The translations under genes and the position numbers were made by a program. A stretch of DNA of 64,000 nucleotides from Rhizobium anhuiense. GTDB taxonomy: Bacteria > Pseudomonadota > Alphaproteobacteria > Rhizobiales > Rhizobiaceae. The notes beneath the pieces were generated by a model, which did no database searches, had not been told where the DNA came from, and saw nothing but the letters and a program-made list of their open reading frames with translations. The stretch spans positions 62,001 through 126,000 of the forward strand of contig NZ_ML133537.1 in NCBI RefSeq assembly GCF_003985145.1. Reading direction: 5' to 3'. Each line of letters starts with the position of its first letter. The first letter of the stretch is position 1. Positions 8,854 to 17,369 of the stretch are shown here, in pieces.

Positions 8854-10391
8854 CAAAGTGACTCCAGGAATGTAATCAGGGCCACCCTGTCGTCTTTAGA
8901 CAGGGAGGAGAAAGCGTTGCGGGCCTTTTCAGCTTCGCCGCCATGCCAGAGGATCGCTTCGGTGAGGCTCCGCGCACGGCCGTCATGCAGGAAAAATCTG
9001 TGTCCGCTGACAGTCCGGGTCAGTCCTATACCCCATAGCGGCGGCGTGCGCCATTCACGTCCGCTTGCAAGACCGACCTGCTGTCCGTCGGCAAGGCCGT
9101 CGCCCATATCGTGCAGAAGGAAGTCGGAATAGGGCCAGATCAGCTGGAAGGATTGGGCCTTTTCGGGCGTATCGCGGCGGGTGACGAACTTCGGCACATG
9201 GCAGGAAATGCAGCCGCTTTCGTAGAAGATCCGCTTGCCCTGCAGCGTCTCGGGAAAGCTCGCCTTGCGGCGCGCCGGGACGGCGAGATTTTCGGAATAG
9301 AAGGTCACGAGGTCGAGAATGGAACCCGGCGCCTCTTCTTTGCCCAGACGTTTCTGCACACCGGTCGGCATAGCAAGGCATTTTTCTTCCGCCTTGGTGC
9401 AGTCGCCCTGCGCATTCGGCTGATCGGGTGTCGAGATGCCGATATCGTTGGCGAAGGCATCCGCACTCTGGTCGCGCACCGTGGCGTTCTGCGCCTTCCA
9501 GCCGAACCGGCCGAGCGCAATCTTGCCGCTGCGATGATCGCGCACGATCGCCGCCTTTCCCGAAATGCCGTCGCCGTCGGCATCGTCGGGATCGGCATGG
9601 GTCAGGATGTCAGCCTCCGGAATGGCCTCGATCAGCCCGAGGCCGATCATCGCCGAGGCGACACGCGGCGAAATCGTCGTCGCCGGATCAAGCGGCCCGT
9701 AGGCGGGATTGACGACCGCATAGCTCGGCCGGCGCAGCGACACGATCTCGCCGTCGCTCAGCGTCACCGGTTCTTCCTGGTAGCTGATCGCCATCTTTCC
9801 TTCGGCGGCTAGGCCGGGAACAGCGAGGTCCTGCAGCTGGTGGCCGTAGACCGGATCGGGGAAATTGACGACATCAGATTGGACAATCGCCTTTTCTTCC
9901 GCCGGCGTCCTGGCCGCGCGGGAAAGCCGCAGCAGCATCGAAGTGGCGCTCGGGCCTCCTTCCGGCGGTTTGCCGCGGCCATCATTGACATGGCAGCTCA
10001 TGCAGGAGCGGGCATTGAACAGCGGCCCGAGACCATCGGAGGCTTGCGTCGAGGAGGGAGCGGAAACCCAGAGCTTGCGGAAGAGCGCGTTGCCGAGCTT
10101 GAAATTCTGCTCTTCCTCGAAAGGGATGTTGGCCGAAATATGCGAGAAGCTGTCCTCGGTGACAGGGTCGATCGAGGTGGTCGCACCCGCCTGCATCGCT
10201 TCGTATTGTTCTGCCTTGGAAAAATCCGTCGTCGGTCGGGTCACGTCGGCGACACGTTTCAGATCGGTTTCGGAAAGATCGGTGCGTTGCGCCGGCAGAT
10301 CGAAACCGGCGGCGATGGCTGCGGAAAAACCGGCAAGCGTGGCGCAGAGGGCTGCGCTGGCGATCAATCGGCGGGCCGGGGCATGCGACAT
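8853..10391 (-). CDS. Di-heme oxidoreductase (thiol oxidoreductase-like, DUF1111)
   Basis: The 512-residue exported protein has an N-terminal signal peptide (LIASAALCATLAGFSAAIAA). Two c-type heme sites are present, CMSCH (residues 130-134) and CISCH (394-398), as in di-heme cytochrome c peroxidase relatives. It should act as a periplasmic redox enzyme, plausibly on iron or a bound ligand delivered with the imelysins. ATG 10391 is chosen because the signal peptide begins there; upstream codons add a non-coding-like stretch. It is the second gene of the operon, with a 46-bp gap from the first. Confidence 0.87.
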   Translation of the reverse strand: MSHAPARRLIASAALCATLAGFSAAIAAGFDLPAQRTDLSETDLKRVADVTRPTTDFSKAEQYEAMQAGATTSIDPVTEDSFSHISANIPFEEEQNFKLGNALFRKLWVSAPSSTQASDGLGPLFNARSCMSCHVNDGRGKPPEGGPSATSMLLRLSRAARTPAEEKAIVQSDVVNFPDPVYGHQLQDLAVPGLAAEGKMAISYQEEPVTLSDGEIVSLRRPSYAVVNPAYGPLDPATTISPRVASAMIGLGLIEAIPEADILTHADPDDADGDGISGKAAIVRDHRSGKIALGRFGWKAQNATVRDQSADAFANDIGISTPDQPNAQGDCTKAEEKCLAMPTGVQKRLGKEEAPGSILDLVTFYSENLAVPARRKASFPETLQGKRIFYESGCISCHVPKFVTRRDTPEKAQSFQLIWPYSDFLLHDMGDGLADGQQVGLASGREWRTPPLWGIGLTRTVSGHRFFLHDGRARSLTEAILWHGGEAEKARNAFSSLSKDDRVALITFLESL

Positions 10392-10437
10392 TTCAGGGTC
10401 CGGGCCGCTCCGGCTTCGAAGCGGCCCGCCTTTTTGC

Positions 10438-11715
10438 TTATTTGAAGACGGCGTTAGGATTATCCAAGCTGTCGGAACCTTCAAGCTGAACCGTACCGAG
10501 ATCGAGTGCGGCAATAACGCGCTGCACCGATTTCGTCTGGTCGATCAGCCCGTCGATGGCAGCCTGGACGACGGCGTTGCCTTCCTTGTTGCCTTCACCG
10601 ATCATCTGGTCGTACTTCTCGACCGTCTCGCCGCGCTTAGCCATGGCGTTCATCGCGTCGAGCGTCTTGTTGAGCTTGCCTTCCACTTCGGCATCGAGCG
10701 CCTTGTCCTTGGCGGCCACCAGATCGTGCAGCGACGGGCCGCTGAGCTTGGTGCCGTCGACGCGGGTATAGTTGCCGGTATAGGCGGCGGCGATGCCGAT
10801 CGCGTCATTGAGATGCGAGTTGTAGGTATTGTCGGAGAAGCAATCATGTTCTTCTTCCGGATCGTGCAGCAGCAGGCCGAGCTTCATGCGCTCGCCGGCA
10901 AGCTCGCCGTAGGACAGCGAACCCATGCCCGTCAGGATCGCCACCAGGCCGGCCTTCGGATCGGCTTCGACGTTCTTCGTCGCAGCGCCGTCCGGCTTCC
11001 AATTGTCGGTCATTTCCTGCAGGTCGGAGACGAGCAGGGTGGAGGCGGATTTCAGATATTCGGCGCGGCGGTCGCAATTGCCGTGCGTGCAGTTCTTGAG
11101 ATCGTAATCCGTTGCCGGGCGGTCGCCGGCGCCGGGGCCTGTGCCGTTCAGATCCTGGCCCCAGAGCAGGAATTCGATGGCGTGATAGCCGGTCGCGACA
11201 TTGGCTTCGATGCCGCCGGCCTCGGCCAGCGTGCCGGAGAGGAATTCCGGCGTCAGCTTGGAAGCGTCGACATCCTTGCCGTCGATCTTGATCGTCTTGT
11301 TGGCGATGACATTGGCCACATAGAGAGAATTTTCGTCGCTCTCGCTGCCGTAGGAGGCGTCGACATAGTCGATCAGGCCTTCATCGAGGGGCCAGGCGTT
11401 GACCTTGCCTTCCCAGTCGTCGACGATCGGATTGCCGAAGCGATAGACTTCGGTCTGCTGATAGGGAACGCGCGCCTTGATCCAGGCGTCCCTGGCGGCT
11501 TTCAGCGTCGCGTTATCAGGCGCCTTCAGGAAGGCGTCGATGGCGGCGTCGAGCGTCTTAGCCGTCGTCAGCGAATCCTCGTATTTCGCATGCGCCACGT
11601 CGGCATAGTGTTTCACCACGGCGGCAGCATCGGTCTCGGCATGTGCGGGAAGGGCGAGCAGGGCGGCGGGGGCAATCGCCAGCACGGCTGCGCGGAATGT
11701 GCGGTTGAGCTTCAT
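10438..11715 (-). CDS. Imelysin family periplasmic protein (IrpA-like)
   Basis: The 425-residue protein has a signal peptide (AVLAIAPAALLALPAHA, cleavage near residue 26) and the canonical imelysin GxHxxE motif, GYHAIE at residues 176-181. Family members are iron-regulated periplasmic or surface proteins (IrpA/ICMP type). ATG 11715 is preceded by AGGAGAGG; upstream codons are not supported. It is the promoter-proximal gene of the operon irpA-like / di-heme oxidoreductase / imelysin / DUF1513. A candidate Irr-type site lies about 80 bp upstream. Iron uptake or sensing is the likely theme, by inference. Confidence 0.88.
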   Translation of the reverse strand: MKLNRTFRAAVLAIAPAALLALPAHAETDAAAVVKHYADVAHAKYEDSLTTAKTLDAAIDAFLKAPDNATLKAARDAWIKARVPYQQTEVYRFGNPIVDDWEGKVNAWPLDEGLIDYVDASYGSESDENSLYVANVIANKTIKIDGKDVDASKLTPEFLSGTLAEAGGIEANVATGYHAIEFLLWGQDLNGTGPGAGDRPATDYDLKNCTHGNCDRRAEYLKSASTLLVSDLQEMTDNWKPDGAATKNVEADPKAGLVAILTGMGSLSYGELAGERMKLGLLLHDPEEEHDCFSDNTYNSHLNDAIGIAAAYTGNYTRVDGTKLSGPSLHDLVAAKDKALDAEVEGKLNKTLDAMNAMAKRGETVEKYDQMIGEGNKEGNAVVQAAIDGLIDQTKSVQRVIAALDLGTVQLEGSDSLDNPNAVFK

Positions 11716-11796
11716 GATCCTCTCCTGTGACGGGATCTTCCGTCTAATCGGGCTTCGTCTCTTCGCGCAAAAGTAAACTGGTGTCAAACGCTCTAG

Positions 11797-11813
11797 TTTG
11801 GAATGGTTTTAAG
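11797..11813 (-). promoter_or_regulatory. Candidate Irr-type iron control element
   Basis: On the plus strand the site reads TTTGGAATGGTTTTAAG. Compared with the rhizobial ICE/Irr pattern TTTAGAA-N3-TTCTAAA it matches 11 of 14 defined positions. It lies 82-98 bp upstream of the first imelysin start. The match is imperfect, so this is a suggestion only. A nearby CAAAC/GTTTG dyad (11785-11800) is also present. Confidence 0.3.
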
Positions 11814-11954
11814 GATGGGCAGGTGTTGGCAAAGCTGCCCGTCTTGAACGGCATCTGTTTGAAAAGTCGGCAGCATCTGCGCCGTCTCGCCGTGCTGGGC
11901 AGCGTCATTCCGCCGCGGGCGTCACGATCCGCTATTGGCCTTGGCCGAGCCGCC

Positions 11955-13244
11955 TCAGCCCTTGCGCTGCATGCGGCAGAAGAAGAAGCCGTCCGTATCG
12001 GTGGAGGCCGGCGTCAGCGTCACTGTCAGGCCGTCGGAAGAATGCGGACGCTGGGCGTCTTTTCCAAAGAGCTGATCCCAGGCGGGCAGGGCGCTGACGA
12101 TCTGAAAATCGGGATTGTCGGCCGTGAAGCGGCGCACCTGTTCCTCGTTCTCCTGCGGCAGGACCGAGCAGGTGACGTAGATCAGCTCGCCGCCCGATTT
12201 GACGAAGCCGCTCGCCTGCGTCAGCGCATCCTGCTGCTGGGCAGTGCGCTCGTCGAGGTTCTTTGCCGTCAGCCGCCATTTCGTATCGGGACGGCGGCGC
12301 CACGTGCCGGTGCCGGTGCAGGGCGCGTCGACCAGCACCTTGTCGCAGCGCCCGGCAAGGCCGGAAAGCGCCCTGGCGTCGTCATGCACCTGGACATTGC
12401 GCGTGCCCGCCCGCTTCAGCCGTTCGATGATCGGCGCCAGCCGTTTGCGGTCGGCGTCATAGGCGTGAACCTGTCCCTTGTTCTGCATGGCCGCCGCCAT
12501 GGCGAGCGTCTTGCCGCCGCCGCCGGCGCAATAGTCGAGAACCTGTTCGCCGTCGCTGGCCAGCACCAGATCGGCGACGATTTGCGATCCCTCGTCCTGC
12601 ACTTCGAACCAGCCTTTCTGGAACGAAAGCTCGGCTGTGACGTTAGGAAGACGCGAGGCGCCTTCGCCGGCGGCAATCCGGATGCCGTAGCGGGCGATCC
12701 TGGCTGCATGCGCGCCGGCCCTGTCGAGCGCCTTGACGACCTTGTCGCGGGACGCCTTGAGGCTGTTGGCGCGCAGATCGAGCGTCGGGCGGGCGGCAAG
12801 CGCCTGTGCCTCGGCCAGCCAGTCGGCGCCGAAGGCCTGTTCGAAGGAGGATTGGACCCATTCGGGAATATCGCCGCGGATATGCGGCGGCGCATCGCTA
12901 AGCGAGCGGCTTTCAAAGGCCGAGACGGCCTCGGCCGAAAGCGGCGGCGGCGCAAATTTGTCATCCGCCAGCTCGGTGGCAAGACTGTCGGGGGTAAAAC
13001 CCCATTGGCGGAACATGACGGCATGGGCAATGGCCTGAGCACTGTCGTCGTCCATCAGCCAGGCATGGGAAAGCCGCATGCGCAGGGCGTCATAGACGAT
13101 GTTGCCGATCGCAGCACGATCGCCGGAGCCGGCGAAGCGGTGCGCAAGGCCCCAGTCCTTCAGCGCGTCGGCGACAGGGCGCTTGCGGGCATCGATGTCC
13201 GCGAGCACAGAAATCGCCCCTTCGAGGCGGCCGCCCAAACGCAT
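11955..13244 (-). CDS. RsmB/NOP-family rRNA (cytosine-C5)-methyltransferase
   Basis: The 429-residue cytoplasmic enzyme should methylate a cytosine in ribosomal RNA with SAM. The SAM loop is LDYCAGGGGKTLAMAA. The two family cysteines are in VDAPCTGTGTWRRRPD and YVTCSVLPQENEE, the general-acid and nucleophilic cysteines of motifs IV and VI. An N-terminal RNA-binding/NusB-like segment precedes the catalytic domain. ATG 13244 is used because AGGAGA lies about 8 nt upstream; the ATG at 13250 is followed at once by a stop. The precise target (for example 16S C967) is not determined here. Confidence 0.88.
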   Translation of the reverse strand: MRLGGRLEGAISVLADIDARKRPVADALKDWGLAHRFAGSGDRAAIGNIVYDALRMRLSHAWLMDDDSAQAIAHAVMFRQWGFTPDSLATELADDKFAPPPLSAEAVSAFESRSLSDAPPHIRGDIPEWVQSSFEQAFGADWLAEAQALAARPTLDLRANSLKASRDKVVKALDRAGAHAARIARYGIRIAAGEGASRLPNVTAELSFQKGWFEVQDEGSQIVADLVLASDGEQVLDYCAGGGGKTLAMAAAMQNKGQVHAYDADRKRLAPIIERLKRAGTRNVQVHDDARALSGLAGRCDKVLVDAPCTGTGTWRRRPDTKWRLTAKNLDERTAQQQDALTQASGFVKSGGELIYVTCSVLPQENEEQVRRFTADNPDFQIVSALPAWDQLFGKDAQRPHSSDGLTVTLTPASTDTDGFFFCRMQRKG

Positions 13245-13366
13245 TCACATGTCTCCTGTTGCCGTGGCGTGCGATGATCCGCAACAGGCGCGACAGTCGC
13301 GGGCGGATTGTTCACAAGTCTCAACCGCGTGGTAGCCGCGATTGACGGCAAGAGCAAGGGTTGGGC

Positions 13367-13729
13367 TCAGCTGATGACCTGGTAGCAGACTTTCGCAGTG
13401 CCGGAGCTCACCATGCCGATATTCTGGGCGGCGGCGCGCGACAGATCGAGCACGCGGCCGCGGATGAACGGACCGCGATCGTTGATGCGAACGACGACGG
13501 TGCGGCCATTGTTGCGGTTGGTGACTTTCACCTTGGTGCCGAAGGCAAGCGAACGATGTGCGGCAGTCAAGATGGCAGGATTCATACGTTCCCCGGAAGC
13601 AGTTTTGGAGCGAAGTGCGTACCATGAAGCACCGCCGCAACCATTGCCAGCAAAACCTTCCGCCGGAAGCATGGAAGAACAGGCTGCAATAGTTGCCGCG
13701 GCGATAATAGAACGACGTATTTTCTTCAA
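13367..13729 (-). CDS. RlpA-like septal ring lytic transglycosylase family protein
   Basis: This is a small exported protein of about 120 residues. A signal peptide (KKIRRSIIAAATIAACSSM) is followed by one double-psi beta-barrel domain, with ASWYALRSKTASGE, AAHRSLAFGTKVKVTN and VVVRINDRGPF. The conserved Asp and His expected for RlpA-type catalysis are visible. No SPOR domain follows, so it is a short RlpA-like form. I favour the TTG at 13729, preceded by GAGGGA, because it gives a normal signal peptide. The in-frame ATG at 13816 would add about 29 unlikely residues. Confidence 0.8.
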   Translation of the reverse strand: MKKIRRSIIAAATIAACSSMLPAEGFAGNGCGGASWYALRSKTASGERMNPAILTAAHRSLAFGTKVKVTNRNNGRTVVVRINDRGPFIRGRVLDLSRAAAQNIGMVSSGTAKVCYQVIS

Positions 13730-13870
13730 AACAGAGTATCCCTCAACTATTGAACTCACGCCCTTGCAGGCGGCGGGGCTTAAATCTGTTAAAAAGTGGC
13801 GAAAAAGTGCCGCCATCGTTCACGGAATATTACAATCTGTAACATTCGTGAGTGTTTCGGCGAAATTTTA

Positions 13871-14138
13871 GAAATCGACGGCAATCGTCAATGTGGAAAA
13901 AACATAATGAAATCAGTTAAAATACGAACGAATTTTCCGAAGAAGTAGTTAACGCCCTGGCGTTCACGAAAATCGCAAAAATATTTTTCCGATTTCGCCA
14001 TATTTGTTGCCACATTTGGGCAAATTCAAAGGCCGTTAACCATAGTATGCGGCGAAAATTGTCCCACCAAAGCGCGAAAGTAGGAATTTCCTACTCATTT
14101 TGGGTGAGTAACCCCTGTTTGCAAACAGCAGCCTGATC
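13871..14138. other. AT-rich intergenic region with three adjacent dyads
   Basis: No gene is seen. The 13900-14040 part is markedly AT-rich and probably contains the rlpA-like promoter. TTAACCAT at 14036-14043 matches the half-site described for CtrA in rhizobia. Three inverted repeats follow closely: GTAGGAA/TTCCTAC at 14080-14094, TACTCA/TGAGTA at 14092-14110 and the perfect palindrome CTGTTTGCAAACAG at 14115-14128. The terminal-repeat element begins just after. Confidence 0.4.
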
Positions 14139-14410
14139 TAGAGCCTTTCCGGATTAGATTGAAGCATTCTGCCGGAGCAGGTTTTCGTCAGGACAGAGGC
14201 GATTGGCGAAGGGCATACCTCTTGGTACGGTCGAGCCGATCGCCTTTGTCCTGGCGCAAAGATGCCCGGCCCTTCGGGTTGGCTGAAACGGGCCGGCTGA
14301 TCGACCGGCCGGCTTGGCCGTAGAGCTGGGCTACGACGCGCGCCGGCCGGTCGACCATCCGACTCCGTTTGAGCCAACAGAATGCTGCAATCTAACCCGG
14401 AAAGGCTCTA
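14139..14410. repeat. 272-bp element with terminal inverted repeats (copy A)
   Basis: The element starts TAGAGCCTTTCCGG and ends with its inverse complement CCGGAAAGGCTCTA. The terminal inverted repeats run about 32 bp, inward through TTAGATTG and AGCATTCTG. A near-identical copy in the opposite orientation lies at 62831-63102. It contains internal palindromes and a 79-codon frame conserved between copies. This resembles rhizobial intergenic mosaic or MITE-like elements. The last three bases form the TAG stop of the neighbouring epimerase gene. Confidence 0.85.
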
Positions 14411-15277
14411 GCCGCGCCAGCGTCCGTCCTGCCACAATTGCGCAAGCGACATGGGATAGTTCGGGAAGGAGAATTGGAAGCCGGTGGCCTTGAGTTTCGC
14501 ATTCGAGATGCGTTTGTTCTCGCCGTAGAAGGAGCGTGCCATCGGTGATAGTTCGGCGGTCTCAAAAGCCTGCTCCGGTGGCGGTTCGACACCCATCAGG
14601 CGGGCTGCCTCGACGATCACGTCTTGCGGCGGGGCGGGCCGGTCGTCGGTGACATTATATATACCGCCGAGCCCGCGCTCCGACAGGAAGCGGGTCGCCG
14701 CGCCGATATCTTCGACGCGGATGCGGTTGAATACCTGGTCCTTCTTGATCAGCCGGCGCGCCGTGCCCTTTTCCAGATTGCAGAAGGCGTTGCGGCCCGG
14801 CCCATAAATGCCGGAAAGGCGCAGCACGGCCGCCGGCACACCGCGCTCCCGGCCCATCGCCAGCCAGCCCTCTTCCGCCTCGAGCCGCTCCTTCGAGCGC
14901 CCGGAAACGGGCAGGCAGGGCGTTTCCTCGTTCACCCAGGCGCCCTTATGATCGCCATAGACGCCGACGGTGGAGAGATAACCGATCCATTTGAGACGAG
15001 GCAGCAGGCTTGCGCCATCTTTGCCAAGCAGCCGCAGCAGCGGGTCGGCCTGCCCGGGCGAGATCGACTGCACGAGGTGCGTGACATCGGCCAAAGCCCG
15101 GCGCAGCCCTTCTTCCGTGGTCTCGCCGTCGAAAAGGAATGCGTCGATGCCGTTCTGGCGGAGCACGTCCATCTTGTCTGGCGAACGCGTCGTGCCGGAA
15201 ATACGCACGCCGTCGCCTGATAAGGCCTTGGCGATCGCCGTGCCGGAATAACCGCAGCCAAAAATCATCACATGCAT
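14408..15277 (-). CDS. SDR/NAD-dependent epimerase-like protein (YeeZ type)
   Basis: The 289-residue protein has an N-terminal Rossmann fold with FGCGYSGTAIAKAL (about residues 6-19). It carries the extended-SDR-like segment YLSTVGVYGDHKGAWVNE. No classical YxxxK pair is obvious, as in YeeZ-type proteins of unknown substrate. The ATG at 15277 overlaps the queG stop as TGATG, so the two are translationally coupled. The stop codon TAG is contributed by the end of the 272-bp repeat, suggesting the original C-terminus may have been altered by insertion. Confidence 0.8.
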   Translation of the reverse strand: MHVMIFGCGYSGTAIAKALSGDGVRISGTTRSPDKMDVLRQNGIDAFLFDGETTEEGLRRALADVTHLVQSISPGQADPLLRLLGKDGASLLPRLKWIGYLSTVGVYGDHKGAWVNEETPCLPVSGRSKERLEAEEGWLAMGRERGVPAAVLRLSGIYGPGRNAFCNLEKGTARRLIKKDQVFNRIRVEDIGAATRFLSERGLGGIYNVTDDRPAPPQDVIVEAARLMGVEPPPEQAFETAELSPMARSFYGENKRISNAKLKATGFQFSFPNYPMSLAQLWQDGRWRG

Positions 15278-16434
15278 CAGCCCACTCCCGCCAATCGCCA
15301 TTCGTTCAAGACGTCGTCATCTCTCTCGTGAGCCCTTTGTGCGGCAAAGGCAGAGAATTCGCCAGCCTCCATCAGCCGTGAAAGCGCCCAGACCGCCATG
15401 CCGCGCACGACAGGCGAGGGATCGCTCGCGAGCATGCGACATTGCCCGATCAGCGCCGTCTCGCCGGAATTGCCGGCGGCGATCAGCACGTTGCGGACGA
15501 AGCGGTCGCGGCCGATCCGCTTCACCGGCGAGCCGCTGAAGAAGGTGCGGAAGGCGGCATCGTCAAGCGTCAGCAGAAAGGCGATCGACGGTTCCTTCAG
15601 CTCTTCCCGCGCCTGCAGCTTCATCTCGGAGGCGGAGCTTGCGAACTTGTTCCAGGGACAGGCGGCAAGACAGTCGTCGCAGCCATAGATGCGATTGCCG
15701 ATCAGCACGCGCAGATCGGCGTCGATCGGTCCCTTGTGCTCGATGGTGAGATAGGAGATGCAGCGCCGCGCGTCGATCTGGTAAGGCGCCGGGAAGGCAG
15801 CCGTCGGACAGATGTCGAGGCAGGCGCGGCAGGAGCCGCAATGATCGTTCTCCGCCGCGTCGACGGCAAGATCGGCAGTGGTGAACATCGTGCCGAGGAA
15901 CAGCCAGGAACCGTGCGTGCGGCTGACGAGATTGGTATGTTTGCCCTGCCAGCCGAGCCCGGCGGCCGCCGCCAGCGGTTTCTCCATGACAGGCGCCGTA
16001 TCGACGAAGACTTTCACATCGGCGCCGGCGCGCGCCGCAAAGCGCGTGGCGATCTCCTTCAGCCGGCCCTTGATGACGTCGTGATAATCGCGGTTGCGGG
16101 CATAGACTGAGATAGCTGCCTTATCAGACTTGTCGAGGATACCGCGCGGATCTTCCTCCGGAGCGTAATTCAGGCCGAAGACGACGACGGAGCGCACCTC
16201 GCTCCACAGTGTGCGCGGATCGCCGCGCCGGTCGCGCGTCTCCGCCATCCAGTCCATCGTCCCGTGGCGCCCGGCATCGATGAACTGGCCGAGCCGTTCC
16301 TTGGCTTCGGGGATCGCGTCCGGGCGCGTGATGCGGCAGAGATCGAAGCCCTTGGCGGCAGATTCCGCCCGAACGAACTCGGTCAAATTGTCGCGGCGGC
16401 GGCGCTCTTTGTCGTCATTCTTCGGTTCGGGCAT
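15277..16434 (-). CDS. queG: Epoxyqueuosine reductase
   Basis: The 385-residue cobalamin-dependent iron-sulfur enzyme reduces epoxyqueuosine to queuosine in tRNA wobble positions. The N-terminal reductase domain includes VDTAPVMEKPLAAAAGLGWQ. Two 4Fe-4S clusters follow, CGSCRACLDICP and CDDCLAACPWN. A C-terminal HEAT-like region reads DPSPVVRGMAVWALSRL. Length is normal. It sits between a GST gene (12-bp gap) and the coupled epimerase-like gene, and the three probably form one transcript. Confidence 0.95.
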   Translation of the reverse strand: MPEPKNDDKERRRRDNLTEFVRAESAAKGFDLCRITRPDAIPEAKERLGQFIDAGRHGTMDWMAETRDRRGDPRTLWSEVRSVVVFGLNYAPEEDPRGILDKSDKAAISVYARNRDYHDVIKGRLKEIATRFAARAGADVKVFVDTAPVMEKPLAAAAGLGWQGKHTNLVSRTHGSWLFLGTMFTTADLAVDAAENDHCGSCRACLDICPTAAFPAPYQIDARRCISYLTIEHKGPIDADLRVLIGNRIYGCDDCLAACPWNKFASSASEMKLQAREELKEPSIAFLLTLDDAAFRTFFSGSPVKRIGRDRFVRNVLIAAGNSGETALIGQCRMLASDPSPVVRGMAVWALSRLMEAGEFSAFAAQRAHERDDDVLNEWRLAGVG

Positions 16435-16446
16435 GAAGAGCCCTCG

Positions 16447-17139
16447 TCAGAAATCCAGATCGGCATAGTGTGAAACCGGTGTCAGGCCGCGCACGCGCTC
16501 GGTCAGCATCGGCCGGAAAGAGGGACGCGACTTCAGCCGCTGGTACCAGTCCTTGACGACGGGCGCGTCCGCCCACTCGATTTCGCCGAGATAGTCGAGG
16601 ATTGAGATCGACGCCGCAGCGGCAAGATCGGCATAACTCATCCGCTCGCCCGCCAGCCACTGACGCGAGCCGGCAAGCCAGGTGAGATAACGCATATGCT
16701 GGCGGATATTCGCGCGGGCCGTGCGCAAAATCTTCGAATCCGGGGCTCCGCCGCCCTGATCGGCGGTCATCTGCAACTTGTAGACACGCTCGCGGGCGAG
16801 CGGCTTGGTCACGTCGTTTTCCATCTTCTGCATGAACCATTCGGTCAGCCGGCGGATTTCCGCCCGCTGAAAGGGGTCTTCGGCGAGCAGCCGCCGGTCG
16901 CGTTTCAACACGCCGTGGGTCTCGTCCAGATATTCGGAAATAACGCTCGCGCCGCAGAGCGCGCGCATGCTGTCGTCGACATAGACCGGCAGCGTGCCGG
17001 CCGGATTGAGCGCCAGGAAATCCCGGCGCTTCTCCCATGTCTGCTCCTCGATCAGATCCGCCTGATAGCCGTATTCCGCCAGGATCAGCCGGACGAAGCG
17101 AGATGCGGATGACATGGGATGATGATAAAGCGTGGGCAT
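16447..17139 (-). CDS. Glutathione S-transferase family protein
   Basis: The 230-residue protein has an N-terminal thioredoxin-like GST domain (MPTLYHHPMSSASRFVRLIL, then GTLPVYVDDSMRALCGASVI) and an all-helical C-terminal domain from about residue 90. It should conjugate glutathione to, or reduce, a small electrophile in the cytoplasm; the substrate is unknown. It is the first gene of the run GST-queG-epimerase. Its start is divergent from uppP across a 230-bp spacer in which I see no other gene. Confidence 0.85.
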   Translation of the reverse strand: MPTLYHHPMSSASRFVRLILAEYGYQADLIEEQTWEKRRDFLALNPAGTLPVYVDDSMRALCGASVISEYLDETHGVLKRDRRLLAEDPFQRAEIRRLTEWFMQKMENDVTKPLARERVYKLQMTADQGGGAPDSKILRTARANIRQHMRYLTWLAGSRQWLAGERMSYADLAAAASISILDYLGEIEWADAPVVKDWYQRLKSRPSFRPMLTERVRGLTPVSHYADLDF

Positions 17140-17369
17140 CGATACTCGGGCTTTGTGATTGCTGTTACAGGACTGTGTGGCAGCTCAATTATAGCGCCCT
17201 AGTCATGACTCATTGGTTGAAGCTATAGGAGCTTGGCCCCGCCAATACAAGCGAATCGGATTTTACCCCATCTGACGATGGCGAAACACGGTCTAACGAA
17301 CGAATGGAAGCGGCAGCCTGATCGACCCAAGCGCTCAGGCCCGGCCGAACTTTAAACCGGAGACGATGT

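Noticed and set aside
9865..11730. 621-codon open frame on the plus strand
   Set aside because: Antisense to the imelysin and di-heme oxidoreductase genes; no domain or start signal.
14138..14377. 79-residue protein inside the 272-bp repeat, present in both copies
   Set aside because: Highly arginine/proline-rich, made of palindromic DNA, no ribosome site; conservation is more simply explained by copying of the element, so I annotate the repeat and not a gene.
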